Below are positions 1 through 9,648 of a stretch of 55,138 bases of DNA, piece after piece (the first letter of the stretch is position 1; every line of letters begins with the position of its first letter). The translations under genes were made by a program, and so were the position numbers. The DNA is from Firmicutes bacterium ADurb.Bin146 (GTDB lineage: Bacteria; Bacillota; Clostridia; DUPQ01), in NCBI GenBank assembly GCA_002070475.1, contig MWDI01000036.1, positions 1-55,138 on the forward strand. The letters are read 5' to 3'. Under the pieces are notes generated by a model, which saw nothing but the letters and a program-made list of their open reading frames with translations, was not told where the DNA came from and did no database searches.

Positions 1-588
1 GAAGAAGTGTGCGAATATTATCTTTAAGTTCGGATGCCTTCTTAATACCTTTAACACTTCCTCATATTGCTTTTCATTATTAATAAATGTCTCATCATAA
101 AGCCAGTCCTGCTCCAAAGCCCATTTGGGTATTTTATCCTTATCCCAGAATTCTTCAGGGTCATTAACATGCCATAAAATAGGAAAAGCTGTATCTTCCA
201 TGAATTTAAAATACGGATCCCAGACCAAGGAATCAAAGGCAGGCACATTCAGCATTTTTCTTATCTGAGGCTTCCCTTCTATCATCTTTATCCCGTCACA
301 TCCAAGTTCTCTCATCAGCAATGCATGCCTTGCCATTGATTTTCCTAGTGTTTTCTTATTGATGAAATAGCAGGAAGCATCCAAGCTTGCAAACACATAT
401 ATGCTGTCTTGCAATTTATGTTTTAGTATAAGGGCATCTTGTACAGCAGATAATTTTAATTTATCAGGCACAACAACGATATTGGCTATGTCAGTGTTAC
501 AATAGTCAAGTATTTTTGCCATTTCATCTACAGATATATTAGATGAATAGTGTATATGGCAGTCAGCGATCTTCATATTATTGAACAT
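1..588 (-). CDS. Amidohydrolase family protein (3' end beyond window)
   Basis: Partial metal-dependent hydrolase of the amidohydrolase_2 (TIM-barrel) type. The N-terminus has the metal-binding pattern MKIADCHIHY (D-x-H-x-H like, here DCHIH), and about 190 residues on it reads KIIFAHFF, the usual strand carrying a metal-ligand histidine in this family. The middle contains GCDGIKM and ILWHVND, also at barrel-strand positions. The reading frame stays open to base 1, so the C-terminal third is missing from the window. I chose the ATG at 588 because AAGGGG lies 5 bases before it; an ATG at 576 is an alternative. The natural substrate cannot be read from the sequence. Family assignment is fairly sure, specific function unknown. 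Confidence 0.8.
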   Translation of the reverse strand, partial: MFNNMKIADCHIHYSSNISVDEMAKILDYCNTDIANIVVVPDKLKLSAVQDALILKHKLQDSIYVFASLDASCYFINKKTLGKSMARHALLMRELGCDGIKMIEGKPQIRKMLNVPAFDSLVWDPYFKFMEDTAFPILWHVNDPEEFWDKDKIPKWALEQDWLYDETFINNEKQYEEVLKVLRRHPNLKIIFAHFF

Positions 589-660
589 GTGTGCCCCTTA
601 AAACTATCCTTAATTCGTATATATAATATCACAAATACAATAGATATTTAAGAAAATGCG

Positions 661-1128
661 TTAAAAAACCAGCTCTTCAAGTATCTTTACCATATCTTCA
701 AGCTGTTTTTGGTCTTCACTTGAGAATCTGGAAAATATCGGGCTGTCAATATCTAAAACCCCTATAACCTCATTATTATAGTGTATGGGTATTACAATCT
801 CGGAATTAGATGCGCTATCACAAGCGATATGGCCAGTAAATTCATGTACATTAGGTATATTCAGTGTCTTATCCAGCTTTGCAGATTGTCCGCATACTCC
901 CTTACCAAGCTCTATCCTTATACATGCAGGCTTTCCCTGAAAAGGTCCTAAGATTAATGTATCATCATGCAGCAGGTAAAACCCTACCCAGTTCAGGTCT
1001 ATATATGTATCCATTATGAAAGCTGATACGTTTGCCAGATTGGGTATGACAAACGGCTCATCTTTTACAAGTTCTGCTAACTGCTGCTTCATAAGTTCTG
1101 CATCATCTGATTTACTTGTCTTTATCAT
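661..1128 (-). CDS. msrC: Free methionine-(R)-sulfoxide reductase (GAF-domain fRMsr)
   Basis: A 155-residue single GAF-domain protein that should reduce free L-methionine-(R)-sulfoxide using thioredoxin, in the cytosol. The three cysteines characteristic of fRMsr (E. coli YebR/MsrC type) are all present: C69 in GKPACIRI, C79 in GKGVCGQSA and C103 in GHIACDSAS. The pattern NWVGFYLL near residue 46 and the end motif GVLDIDSP also fit the family, and the length is normal. Its start overlaps the end of the small membrane protein upstream by 17 bases, so translation is probably coupled. It is the last gene of a three-gene minus-strand operon. The enzyme call is secure from the cysteine set; the gene symbol follows the E. 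coli name. Confidence 0.9.
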   Translation of the reverse strand: MIKTSKSDDAELMKQQLAELVKDEPFVIPNLANVSAFIMDTYIDLNWVGFYLLHDDTLILGPFQGKPACIRIELGKGVCGQSAKLDKTLNIPNVHEFTGHIACDSASNSEIVIPIHYNNEVIGVLDIDSPIFSRFSSEDQKQLEDMVKILEELVF

Positions 1129-1348
1129 CTTTTGTTTCCAAATCCTTTTTCATTTTTTTCTTTAGTGAAACATAGTATGCTACATTAAGTGAAAACACTA
1201 CAGATATACATACTACAATTATCGTTGCAAGAGGTTTTTCCAAATCGTAAATGTAGCACAGGATTAAATTAGCTATTGAAAGCAGTAAAGCTGCCGCGCT
1301 AATGACTATTGCTACTAATGTACTGTTTTTTCTCTTTTTTGTTGTCAT
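1112..1348 (-). CDS. Small two-helix membrane protein
   Basis: A 78-residue protein with a lysine-rich N-terminus (MTTKKRKN), two hydrophobic stretches at about residues 10-32 and 40-60, and a charged, lysine/aspartate-rich tail. This predicts two membrane-spanning helices with both ends in the cytosol. I do not recognise a family. It starts one base after the stop of the large PQQ-propeller gene (sequence TAACATG) with GAGG about 10 bases upstream inside that gene, and it overlaps the start of the fRMsr gene. The tight packing makes it a real gene and part of one transcript. Function is unknown. Confidence 0.7.
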   Translation of the reverse strand: MTTKKRKNSTLVAIVISAAALLLSIANLILCYIYDLEKPLATIIVVCISVVFSLNVAYYVSLKKKMKKDLETKDDKDK

Positions 1349-1349
1349 G

Positions 1350-3926
1350 TTATTTTATCCTCACACCATATATCTTTTGGGCATATGTACCTACTACAAG
1401 TATATCGCCATATATGGCAGGAGTTGCCTCAATAGTTATATACTGTCTGCCTAAACTCAAAGTAACCTGGTTAATTTGAGTTCCTGTTAAAGCGTCAATC
1501 AAGGATATCTTACCATTATGCTCACAGTATACGATATATGCTTTGTTATCTTCTGTGTATATATCTACTGGTGAGCTCCAGCTATATGGGGATTTATATT
1601 CCCATCTGATCTGTCCGGTTTCTTTATCTATAGCTATCAGTCTTCCTGACCATATAGAATCTTCCAGCGTTTTACATATATTAAAGATTACTAAATCCTT
1701 TATTGGTCCTTTTCCTATAATAGGTGAAGCCAGCGCTCCGCCGTTTATTACATCAACATAATATACAGGAACATCTACCTGCCATAAGAGCTCTCCTGTA
1801 AGGGCATTGAATTTACGGATATTGCTGAAGTCATCTTCTCCTCTTTTATCTACTTCGTTTGCGGTGTATAGAAATACACCTTCTTCTGCAACATCAAGAG
1901 CAACTGATGCATCAGTATCATCACCTGTATTGTATGCCCACAATATCTTCAGGCTTTCAAGGTCAAGACATATGAGCATGCCGGAATTATCGGTAAAATA
2001 CATATATTTTTCATATATTGACGGTGAACTCTCTATACCATATGCGTATTCAGACTCATATATATACTTATACTTTGTTATTTCAGGATTAACTGATACA
2101 GTCTTTGCTGTCTTATTAAATACTGTATTAAGTTTTATTATATATATGACTCCGTTCTCTCCACATTCATAATATGTATCATTTTTAATATCCATTATAC
2201 CTGAGGAATCAAATGCTCCCCATCCTGGTCTTGGAGCAAATGTATCATATCCTCTTATTTCATGAAGAAGTGTAGAATCTATAAGGCTGAATATCCTGTA
2301 CCCAAAAGCTTTGTATCTTTCTTCTCCATCATTTGTTTTTGCAGCCTCAAGACCCTGGCCGACATATAAAAGGGGGTAACCTCTGGGGTCAATAGATAAT
2401 GTTCCTTTAATTGGAACTCCTATGTATATATAGTCTCTGGTAGGTTCTCCAGTTATTAAATCTAGAAAATATATATTACCGTCAAGTGTGGCATAAATGA
2501 CTTCAATAAGCTCTGTCTCATTTTTAAACTTATCATAAACATTCATCATGCCAAGCATTTCTTTATCCCATTTAACTATGCATGGCTGTCCAGTCCAGCC
2601 TACTCCGGGCCATATGGAACCAGAACCAGTCATACCGCCAATCTCATAACTCCATATTTCTTCAAGTTTCTGTTCTGAAATGTTTATATTACCAATGAAT
2701 CCGGAATCTCTGTAGTTATTACCCCTGTATGTAGTAACACCAATATCGGAATATTCATCCGAGCGAGGAAATGATATATCATAATCAGAAACATATGAAG
2801 ATGTAACAGTCTTGTCTGGCAGCATTATATATGACTTGAATAATGATGCAGTCTGTTTTACGGATTCAACAATATTATCCAGAACAAGTGCATGGCTGTA
2901 TATGCTTTTTTCTACTATAACCTCATTTTCAGTGAATAAAGTATTTATTACTGTATATACATCCTTAAAGGTTTCTAAAGCTTCAGATAAGTTAGCATCT
3001 TTTGCTGACATGGATACGATAAATATATTTTTTGCATAGACTATAGCTGAAGCATTCATGCTAAAAATATCTTCATCTTTCGTAAATAAAGAAGCTGTTG
3101 ACACTCCATCTAATATCCCGCTGTTCATATATTCATGAATTTGTGAGTAACCGTCAACTGATGCATCAGTTTTCTGTTTTAGCTTATCAAGACAGATTGC
3201 CATATCATTAGGTGAAAACGATGACATTGATCCTGATACGCCCATGTTAGACATATATGCTTCAATGTTATTTTTCCCATACACTCTTAATAGCATATTA
3301 AGAGCGGCTCTGTCATCATTCTTTAATATATATTCACATATCTTTTGTATAGTATGAGTATCTGAATAATTGCCTTTTGCTACCACTTCAGAATTTATAT
3401 CATAGTCGTCAGCGGTATATTCAACCAATGTATCTAAGGGTATTCCCTGTCTTACTTCCGGTTCATATGCATACATGACAACAGCTATTTTGTATACTGA
3501 TGAATTATCAAACTGCTGGCTTGTAGATATATTGAATGATTTTTTATCTGTAACATCAAGAACCGATAATCCATATATTCCTGTCTTTGTTGAAAGCAGA
3601 TATTCAAAATATCCTTTTAGATCATCAAACTTGTTTATCTTTATATGACCTTCCGGTATAGGGTTTTCTATTATAGGCGAATCAGTCGGAGTTTCGGTTT
3701 CCGTCACAGTCTCGCTTGGAGGAGGTGATGTGCTTATAGATGGCTCTTCTGACTGGCTTTGTGAAGGAGTAGGGGTGATTTCAGGATTAAACCATCCCTT
3801 CATATATGCATAAGCAGCAGATATTGCTATACACAAGATAACAGCTATTACTATCAATACTGCTGTATTCTTTTTCTTCTTTTTCGTATTTTTAGTGGTT
3901 TTCGTACTATTCGCTTTATTTTTCAT
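1350..3926 (-). CDS. Membrane-anchored fusion of beta-lactamase-like domain and PQQ-type beta-propeller
   Basis: An 858-residue protein. A lysine-rich N-terminus is followed by one membrane helix (about 21-42), then a Pro/Ser/Thr/Glu linker (50-92), placing the rest outside the cell. Residues about 97-340 look like a class A beta-lactamase/transpeptidase fold: NSSVYK gives an S-x-x-K pair (S143, K146) and KNDDRAAL at about 203 sits where the SDN motif is expected. A clear KTG triad is not visible; the equivalent stretch reads SMNASAIVY, so catalysis is doubtful. Residues about 395-858 are a PQQ-like eight-bladed propeller with repeats such as GNIYFLDLITGE and GRLIAIDKETGQIRWEY. It is the first gene of the operon with the small membrane protein and fRMsr. 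Possible role: binding or sensing cell-wall material; this is inference. Confidence 0.75.
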   Translation of the reverse strand: MKNKANSTKTTKNTKKKKKNTAVLIVIAVILCIAISAAYAYMKGWFNPEITPTPSQSQSEEPSISTSPPPSETVTETETPTDSPIIENPIPEGHIKINKFDDLKGYFEYLLSTKTGIYGLSVLDVTDKKSFNISTSQQFDNSSVYKIAVVMYAYEPEVRQGIPLDTLVEYTADDYDINSEVVAKGNYSDTHTIQKICEYILKNDDRAALNMLLRVYGKNNIEAYMSNMGVSGSMSSFSPNDMAICLDKLKQKTDASVDGYSQIHEYMNSGILDGVSTASLFTKDEDIFSMNASAIVYAKNIFIVSMSAKDANLSEALETFKDVYTVINTLFTENEVIVEKSIYSHALVLDNIVESVKQTASLFKSYIMLPDKTVTSSYVSDYDISFPRSDEYSDIGVTTYRGNNYRDSGFIGNINISEQKLEEIWSYEIGGMTGSGSIWPGVGWTGQPCIVKWDKEMLGMMNVYDKFKNETELIEVIYATLDGNIYFLDLITGEPTRDYIYIGVPIKGTLSIDPRGYPLLYVGQGLEAAKTNDGEERYKAFGYRIFSLIDSTLLHEIRGYDTFAPRPGWGAFDSSGIMDIKNDTYYECGENGVIYIIKLNTVFNKTAKTVSVNPEITKYKYIYESEYAYGIESSPSIYEKYMYFTDNSGMLICLDLESLKILWAYNTGDDTDASVALDVAEEGVFLYTANEVDKRGEDDFSNIRKFNALTGELLWQVDVPVYYVDVINGGALASPIIGKGPIKDLVIFNICKTLEDSIWSGRLIAIDKETGQIRWEYKSPYSWSSPVDIYTEDNKAYIVYCEHNGKISLIDALTGTQINQVTLSLGRQYITIEATPAIYGDILVVGTYAQKIYGVRIK

Positions 3927-4025
3927 TTAAATTCATTCAACATATAACCTTTGATACCTGTCTTAAGATTATACCATTAATCTTACATTTATCCTAAAAA
4001 GTATCTTTAGATTTTAACGTTACAA

Positions 4026-6548
4026 TTAATCCAAATGTTCCAAGACTACTGTTTTCGGCACAAGTTTGCTGCTCTTTGCACCATATACGATAACCTTCTT
4101 AGTCTCATCAGGTAGCATATCAAAGTAATTGTCAGAGTAATTATAGTCCTCTTCGAAATATATGCCATGGACAAACCCTTTAGTTTTCAGATATACATGA
4201 AGGTCATCTCTGTTATTCTCATATTTAAGAATTTCAACATCATTTGTTGTCTTTCTTTCACATGCATCAGCGATATTGAGTATCGCAGACGAGACTTCAG
4301 TTTCTCTTGGTATTATGGCAAATATCCATTCAGACAAATCTTTCTTCTGCATTTTTTCCGTATATATGACCTGACGGCTCCTTTTCGGTAAGCTAAATGA
4401 TGTATTGGCTGTTTCTCTTCTTGTACCGTCAAAGGTTATCCATCCGGTTTCAGCAGTAAAATCCATATCCTTATCAGTCTCATTTATGCCTACTGCTGTT
4501 ATTGTGTTATCAACAAGCCGGATTATTATCTTCACAGGCTCAAACGCTCTTTTAACACCGTAATAACTTGCTTTTCTTCTTAAGTAGTAATCCAGAACTG
4601 TCCAACCTACTTCTCCCCAGCAGTCATTAAACATCCAGAAAATTCCACCATTGCACAACAGACTGAACCGGAATGCTTCAAGTGAATAGTTTAGCACTGA
4701 GTACTGTACCATCTGGGCGTATGTGATGTACTCATCAAGTGTCAGTTCTTTGTCTGTGTAATGTTTTTTTATGCCTGCATCAACAGTATCTTTTTCCATT
4801 GTATTGTTATGCAGATTCCATACAAAACTTCCTTTTTCAATAGGACAGTCACCATGATACTGCTCTATGGTTTTTCTGCAGGTAGGCCCTATGTACCCAT
4901 ATTCTGACACGAATGCTGAAGACACCTTATCATATACCTGCAAGGTTATCCTGTTTTCCATATCCGGGCTCATCATAGCATCATTCCAGTAATGGACATC
5001 TCCGCATTTTGAGCTCTGGGGGATATCTCCGCCATATGGTGAACTGTTCCAGTATGGAATATGTGGGCAGTTCATATGGGTTATTTTCTTTGCAAGGTTA
5101 TTTGATATACTAAGACCATACTGTTTTGAATAGTCAGGATTTATATCCCAGTTCATGAAGTTTTTTATGCTGAAGATCTCATGACACTCATTATTTCCGC
5201 AGAACAGGGCTAAACATGCATGATTTCTAAGTCTTTTTGTCTGATAATCAATTTCTTTTTCACATAAATCCATAAACCATTCAAGCGAATCAGGATATGC
5301 TGAGCATGCGAACATGAAATCCTGCCAGACTAAAAGTCCGTATTTATCACATAATGTATAGAATGACTTCCTGTTGTATACTGCTCCTCCCCAAATACGA
5401 AGAATATTCATATTTGCATCAGCCGCTTCTTTTATAATCTTTTCCAGCCTGTCGTCATCCACCCTTATATACAAAGGATCAGATGGCACCCAGTTAGCCC
5501 CTTTGGCAAATATGTCATATCCGTTAATCTTAAACTTAAAATCTCTTCTATCATCGTTTATCCTGGATGTATCCAGTTCAATAGTACGTATACCAAAGTC
5601 AAACTGAGGGTATGATATCTGTCTGTTTTTCACCATCATCTCGCAATTAACCTTATACAAAGGCTGATGCCCTGAATTATTCGGCCACCAAAGATGAGGA
5701 TTTTCAATTTTTATCTCAAAAGGCAGATAATTTAGGCCTGAGCACAGAAAGACATCCTTTTCTTCCCAAGATACTTTTTTCTCATTATTCAAAGTCAGAT
5801 TTAATCTTATATACTCAGCATCCAAAGTTGATAGTATATTCATATTTTCGACTTCAATCTCGCCTCGTATAACTGAATAATTACTTTCTATTCTTTCTGT
5901 GTATATATGTACATCAGTGATTCTTGCAGTTTTAGATATCTCGATATATACATCATCTGCAATTCCAATTGTAACTGCTCTAGGCGACCAGTCCCATCCG
6001 TATACATATTGAGGTTTTCTTAAAAATGCTCTTCTCTTGTCTCCCCTATCATTCCGCCTTGGTTCTTCGGTACAGATAGCATTGTCTACTTCAAAAAGCT
6101 CTTCTTTTGGTATCGTTTCCAACCCCGAAGTAAGCCTTACTGTTATGAGATTGTCTCCTTTTTTAATAAGCCTTTTTATATTTTTCCTGAATTCATAATG
6201 GCAGCTTTTATGGGAAGCTATATGGGCACCATTTAAGAATATATCAGCCTCGTGGTCTAAAGATAAAAATACCAGTTCCACGCTGTCAGCTCCTTCCCAG
6301 TCAGGCAGCATATCGGTATTAACTGCCTTTTGGAACCACCAGGACCTGTCCTCTATCCACTCATTCTTGTAACAGTTATTAGCAATTACAGGATCAGGGA
6401 TATCTTGACTTTTAATTAAAGGTTCAGATGCATCACAAGGCACATCACATGTATATCTTTTACCCCATTTATTCATATCTGACCATTCTTTTTCATCTAT
6501 AGGCCTTGGCTGCAAAAGCCAGTCTTTGTTTATATTAACCTTTGTCAT
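4026..6548 (-). CDS. Beta-mannosidase, glycoside hydrolase family 2
   Basis: An 840-residue intracellular GH2 enzyme that should release mannose from the non-reducing end of beta-mannosides. Order: N-terminal sugar-binding domain (about 1-190, with DRSWWFQK), immunoglobulin-like sandwich, then the TIM barrel from about 320. The acid/base is E454 in ALFCGNNECHE and the nucleophile E549 in FVSEYGY; NILRIWGG and WQDFMFAC are typical of beta-mannosidases rather than beta-galactosidases. An upstream ATG at 6560 is in frame, but GGGAG lies 5 bases before the ATG at 6548 and nothing suitable precedes 6560, so I use 6548. No signal peptide. It is transcribed away from the beta-helix gene across a 142-base shared promoter region. 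Confidence 0.9.
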   Translation of the reverse strand: MTKVNINKDWLLQPRPIDEKEWSDMNKWGKRYTCDVPCDASEPLIKSQDIPDPVIANNCYKNEWIEDRSWWFQKAVNTDMLPDWEGADSVELVFLSLDHEADIFLNGAHIASHKSCHYEFRKNIKRLIKKGDNLITVRLTSGLETIPKEELFEVDNAICTEEPRRNDRGDKRRAFLRKPQYVYGWDWSPRAVTIGIADDVYIEISKTARITDVHIYTERIESNYSVIRGEIEVENMNILSTLDAEYIRLNLTLNNEKKVSWEEKDVFLCSGLNYLPFEIKIENPHLWWPNNSGHQPLYKVNCEMMVKNRQISYPQFDFGIRTIELDTSRINDDRRDFKFKINGYDIFAKGANWVPSDPLYIRVDDDRLEKIIKEAADANMNILRIWGGAVYNRKSFYTLCDKYGLLVWQDFMFACSAYPDSLEWFMDLCEKEIDYQTKRLRNHACLALFCGNNECHEIFSIKNFMNWDINPDYSKQYGLSISNNLAKKITHMNCPHIPYWNSSPYGGDIPQSSKCGDVHYWNDAMMSPDMENRITLQVYDKVSSAFVSEYGYIGPTCRKTIEQYHGDCPIEKGSFVWNLHNNTMEKDTVDAGIKKHYTDKELTLDEYITYAQMVQYSVLNYSLEAFRFSLLCNGGIFWMFNDCWGEVGWTVLDYYLRRKASYYGVKRAFEPVKIIIRLVDNTITAVGINETDKDMDFTAETGWITFDGTRRETANTSFSLPKRSRQVIYTEKMQKKDLSEWIFAIIPRETEVSSAILNIADACERKTTNDVEILKYENNRDDLHVYLKTKGFVHGIYFEEDYNYSDNYFDMLPDETKKVIVYGAKSSKLVPKTVVLEHLD

Positions 6549-6622
6549 ATATTCTCCCATTCAAACAGAATAAATATATCAGTTGCATGATTTACTGTAA
6601 AGATAATCTTATACCAGCTATG

Positions 6623-6651
6623 TTGTTATTTGCTCAGCTATACAGTATAGT
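6623..6651 (+). promoter_or_regulatory. Promoter of the beta-helix gene with overlapping palindrome
   Basis: TTGTTA (6623-6628), a 17-base spacer and TATAGT (6646-6651) form a plausible sigma-A promoter about 40 bases before the start codon of the beta-helix gene. A perfect odd palindrome, CTATAC-A-GTATAG (6638-6650), covers the -10 box and is a candidate operator. The region also serves the divergent GH2 gene. Confidence 0.5.
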
Positions 6652-6690
6652 TTTAAATATGGTGAATAGATTTTTTGACCGGAGGGCTCA

Positions 6691-8679
6691 ATGAAAACGA
6701 TATATGTATCAGTAAATGGAAATGATGAATATAGCGGGACAAAGCAAAAACCGTTAAGGTCACTGAGCAAAGCAGTGCTTCTTTCAAGAGAAACAGGTAT
6801 AAAAGATATATTTATGCTGCCAGGAGAGTATTACGGGGTATCTGTTAGCTTATGTAAAAAAGATAATGGGCTTAGTATAAGAGCTGATAAAGGCACAACT
6901 GTACTTTATGGAGGATTTCTTCTAAATAAATGGGAATCTGATGGTGAATTAAAGGTGTCTGATTTCTGGCAGGCTTCGAAAGACAATGGCCATTATCAGA
7001 AGAAACCATTCAGGGTTTTAAAAATAAATGGGAAAGCAGCAAGAAGGTCGAGGCTGCCGCAATCTGGTACATTCAGACATCTGTGCGAATGGAACCATGC
7101 ATGTCTTCCGGCATGCTATGGTCACTGGGACCCGAAACCGACAATTACTCAGTCCAATAGTATCCTGTATTCAGCGAGCGATATTCCAAGTGGTCTGGAC
7201 ACATCATCGGCAGAACTTCTAATTTATCATGAGTGGAGTGCGACTTTGGCAGGAGTAATTGCAAAAGACGAATCTAAAAACATGTTTTATCTGACAAATC
7301 CCACTGATATGCCTCCAGGAGCATTTGCTGACAGGAATGAGATGGCTGATAAATATGTGTTATTTAATACAAAAGAAGGATTAACAGATAATAATCAGTG
7401 GTATGCAGATTTCAACAAAGGATTAGTGTGGTATAAAGAGAACAAGAATGAAAGGGTTTATGGCGTATTTCCCGTTTATGACAATATATTGACCTTGAGT
7501 AATGCAAAAGATATTGTCATTGATGGGCTGGATATACAATTGTCCAATAATACATTGATGAATCCAGGGTACGGTGCACGAAATTTATCGGCAGCTGTAG
7601 ATATTTCCTCCTGTGAAAATATTACTATAAAAAACTGTAACATATCATATGTTTCAGCATGGGGAATAGGGATTAGAAAATGCAGCAGCAACATATTACT
7701 GCAAGACTGCGTATTTCATGATATAGGAGCAGGAGCAGTTAATTTTTTCGAAAACCATGATGGTGAGAATATCAAGATTGAGCGATGCCAGCTCTTTGAC
7801 TTGGGTAAAATTTACCCAGGAGCCGTAGGCATTTATGGAGGTGGACAAAGAAATTTAATATCACACTGCGAAATACATGATGCTCCTTACTGCGCTATAA
7901 ATGAGATAGGCAACTACTCAGTTATTGAGCATAACCTTATATGGAACATTAAGCAGCAGATGCAGGATGGAGGAGCAATTTATCTCATATTTGAGAATAA
8001 TATAGTATTAAGAAATAATGTCGTTTTAAATAACCGTGAAGATTTCGTACAGGCTTTCTCTTACTACTTTGACGAATTATGCAAAGATTGTATAGCTGAG
8101 AATAACCTTTCTGTTAATGCTACAGTTTCCAGCCAGAACCATATAGCATACAGATGTACGAACAGGAACAACATATATATTGACAACGGGCTCATGAAAG
8201 TGAGGTTCGTTGACTGTTATGATTTAAAGTACTTTAATAATGTACTAGTTGCGGATGAAATACTGTTTTACGGTCCTTCAAAAGAAAGAAAATACTCCCT
8301 TCCTGATGACCTTTCAGAAACAGTCAGAAAGACTGTATCAAAATTTCAGGATGCTACAGGCATTACCGAGATAACCGGGAATATTATATTCAGTAAGTTA
8401 AAACCACCTGCTTTCAGATTACAATACAGTAAAGAACAGCCTGAGACATACATGCCTGATGGAAACATATATGATGACCCTGGATTCAAAGATATGGATA
8501 ATGCTGATTTTACCGTTGATGAGAACTCTTGTACATATAAAGCTGGATACAGGAATATTTCCTTTAAGGATGCAGGCTGCACAGACAGTTTTCACAAACT
8601 TTTCAAAAAATTCTGGCCATTAAAACCGAACTATATGTATGGCTGGGCTGAAAAAAAGGACCAGGTAGATAATACCTGA
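6691..8679 (+). CDS. Right-handed parallel beta-helix protein, probably polysaccharide-active
   Basis: A 662-residue protein beginning with IYVSVNGNDEYSGT, the common N-terminus of DUF1565/NosD-type beta-helix proteins, where a Ca-binding-like turn precedes the helix. Residues about 270-560 show recurring coil turns with short beta strands and asparagine-rich corners (for example ISSCENITIKNCNIS, NNIVLRNNVVLNN). This architecture is found in polysaccharide lyases, GH28-like hydrolases and epimerases. There is no signal peptide, so it acts inside the cell, consistent with the neighbouring GH2 enzyme. GGAGGG lies 6 bases before the ATG. I cannot assign catalytic residues or a CAZy family. The fold is confident, the activity is not. 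Confidence 0.75.
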   Translation: MKTIYVSVNGNDEYSGTKQKPLRSLSKAVLLSRETGIKDIFMLPGEYYGVSVSLCKKDNGLSIRADKGTTVLYGGFLLNKWESDGELKVSDFWQASKDNGHYQKKPFRVLKINGKAARRSRLPQSGTFRHLCEWNHACLPACYGHWDPKPTITQSNSILYSASDIPSGLDTSSAELLIYHEWSATLAGVIAKDESKNMFYLTNPTDMPPGAFADRNEMADKYVLFNTKEGLTDNNQWYADFNKGLVWYKENKNERVYGVFPVYDNILTLSNAKDIVIDGLDIQLSNNTLMNPGYGARNLSAAVDISSCENITIKNCNISYVSAWGIGIRKCSSNILLQDCVFHDIGAGAVNFFENHDGENIKIERCQLFDLGKIYPGAVGIYGGGQRNLISHCEIHDAPYCAINEIGNYSVIEHNLIWNIKQQMQDGGAIYLIFENNIVLRNNVVLNNREDFVQAFSYYFDELCKDCIAENNLSVNATVSSQNHIAYRCTNRNNIYIDNGLMKVRFVDCYDLKYFNNVLVADEILFYGPSKERKYSLPDDLSETVRKTVSKFQDATGITEITGNIIFSKLKPPAFRLQYSKEQPETYMPDGNIYDDPGFKDMDNADFTVDENSCTYKAGYRNISFKDAGCTDSFHKLFKKFWPLKPNYMYGWAEKKDQVDNT

Positions 8680-8687
8680 TCTGTTTA

Positions 8688-9590
8688 TTAATAACTATTC
8701 AATATCTTTTCTATTTCATCTTTTGTCGCTAATGTCTCAGAAAATGCAGTAGCGCTTCCTGCTGATAACCCGTATCTTAAAGCATACTCCAAATCCTTCT
8801 TTTGCATATATCCTGCTATAAAACCAGCTGTCAGGGAATCACCTGCTCCCACAGTGTTCTTAACTTCTCCTTTTGGCGCATCATGACATATTACCTTGCT
8901 GTTTTCGGTGACAAGTACTGCTCCTTTATCACCTATTGACACAAGCACATTTCTCGCACCCATTTCCTGCAGCTTTTTTGCATAAAACACTATATCCGCT
9001 TCAGTATGTATTTCTCTATCAAAAAGCTGCCCAAGCTCAGTCCTGTTTGGTTTAACCAGAAAAGGATTATGTTTCAGGGTATTTAGAAGATATTCCTTGA
9101 CTGCATCGACAATAACATGTATATTCCTAGCTTTTATGTGCCTGATGATATCCGAGTAAATCTCTGCATCAAGGTTTTTAGGTACAGCACCTGCAAGAAC
9201 CAGATAATCACCATCTTTCAACTTCTCCATCTTCTTGAAAAGAAGTTCTACAGAATCTTGCGGAATGGCTGGGCCGATGCTGTTAATGTCTGTCTCTTTA
9301 TCGGATTTTATCTTAACATTTATCCTTGTCATTCCTGAAGGAAGCTCGATAAATTCGTTTTTTATGCCTAAGGAATATATGCCCTGCCGTACGAACTGAC
9401 CGGTAAAACCTGCTACAAAACCCAGTGCTATGCTCTTTATTCCCAGATTATGCAGCACTATGGATACATTGACTCCCTTACCTCCAAAGAAATATGCTTC
9501 TTTTTCAGTCCTGTTGACTTTTCCTAAAACCAGCTCTGGTATCTTTACAGTATAATCCACTGCCGGGTTCATTGTGACTGTGTAAATCAA
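8688..9590 (-). CDS. fruK: 1-phosphofructokinase-type hexose-phosphate kinase (PfkB family)
   Basis: A 300-residue PfkB sugar kinase. The start MIYTVTMNPAVDYT, the GGKGVNVS substrate loop near residue 37, KPNRTEL at about 180 and the ATP/anion-hole motif TVGAGDS with catalytic D251 place it in the FruK/LacC branch, which phosphorylates fructose-1-phosphate or tagatose-6-phosphate. I favour fruK, but no PTS transporter, fruR-like regulator or lac gene is adjacent, so the substrate is uncertain. The start codon is TTG: GGAGGG stands 6 bases upstream of the TTG at 9590, while the first ATG (6 codons in) would remove part of the conserved first strand. It lies downstream of the permease gene on the same strand. 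Confidence 0.8.
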   Translation of the reverse strand: MIYTVTMNPAVDYTVKIPELVLGKVNRTEKEAYFFGGKGVNVSIVLHNLGIKSIALGFVAGFTGQFVRQGIYSLGIKNEFIELPSGMTRINVKIKSDKETDINSIGPAIPQDSVELLFKKMEKLKDGDYLVLAGAVPKNLDAEIYSDIIRHIKARNIHVIVDAVKEYLLNTLKHNPFLVKPNRTELGQLFDREIHTEADIVFYAKKLQEMGARNVLVSIGDKGAVLVTENSKVICHDAPKGEVKNTVGAGDSLTAGFIAGYMQKKDLEYALRYGLSAGSATAFSETLATKDEIEKILNSY

Positions 9591-9648
9591 AATAGTCCCT
9601 CCATTTATAAGTCAACTTAAGTATATCATGCCGATATGCTTTTTTAAA

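Noticed and set aside
1543..3039. Plus-strand frames opposite the PQQ-propeller gene
   Set aside because: They are antisense shadows with no ribosome-binding site, no family pattern and no promoter.
6549..6560. Upstream ATG (6560) as start of the GH2 beta-mannosidase
   Set aside because: The ribosome-binding site GGGAG lies inside this extension and serves the ATG at 6548.
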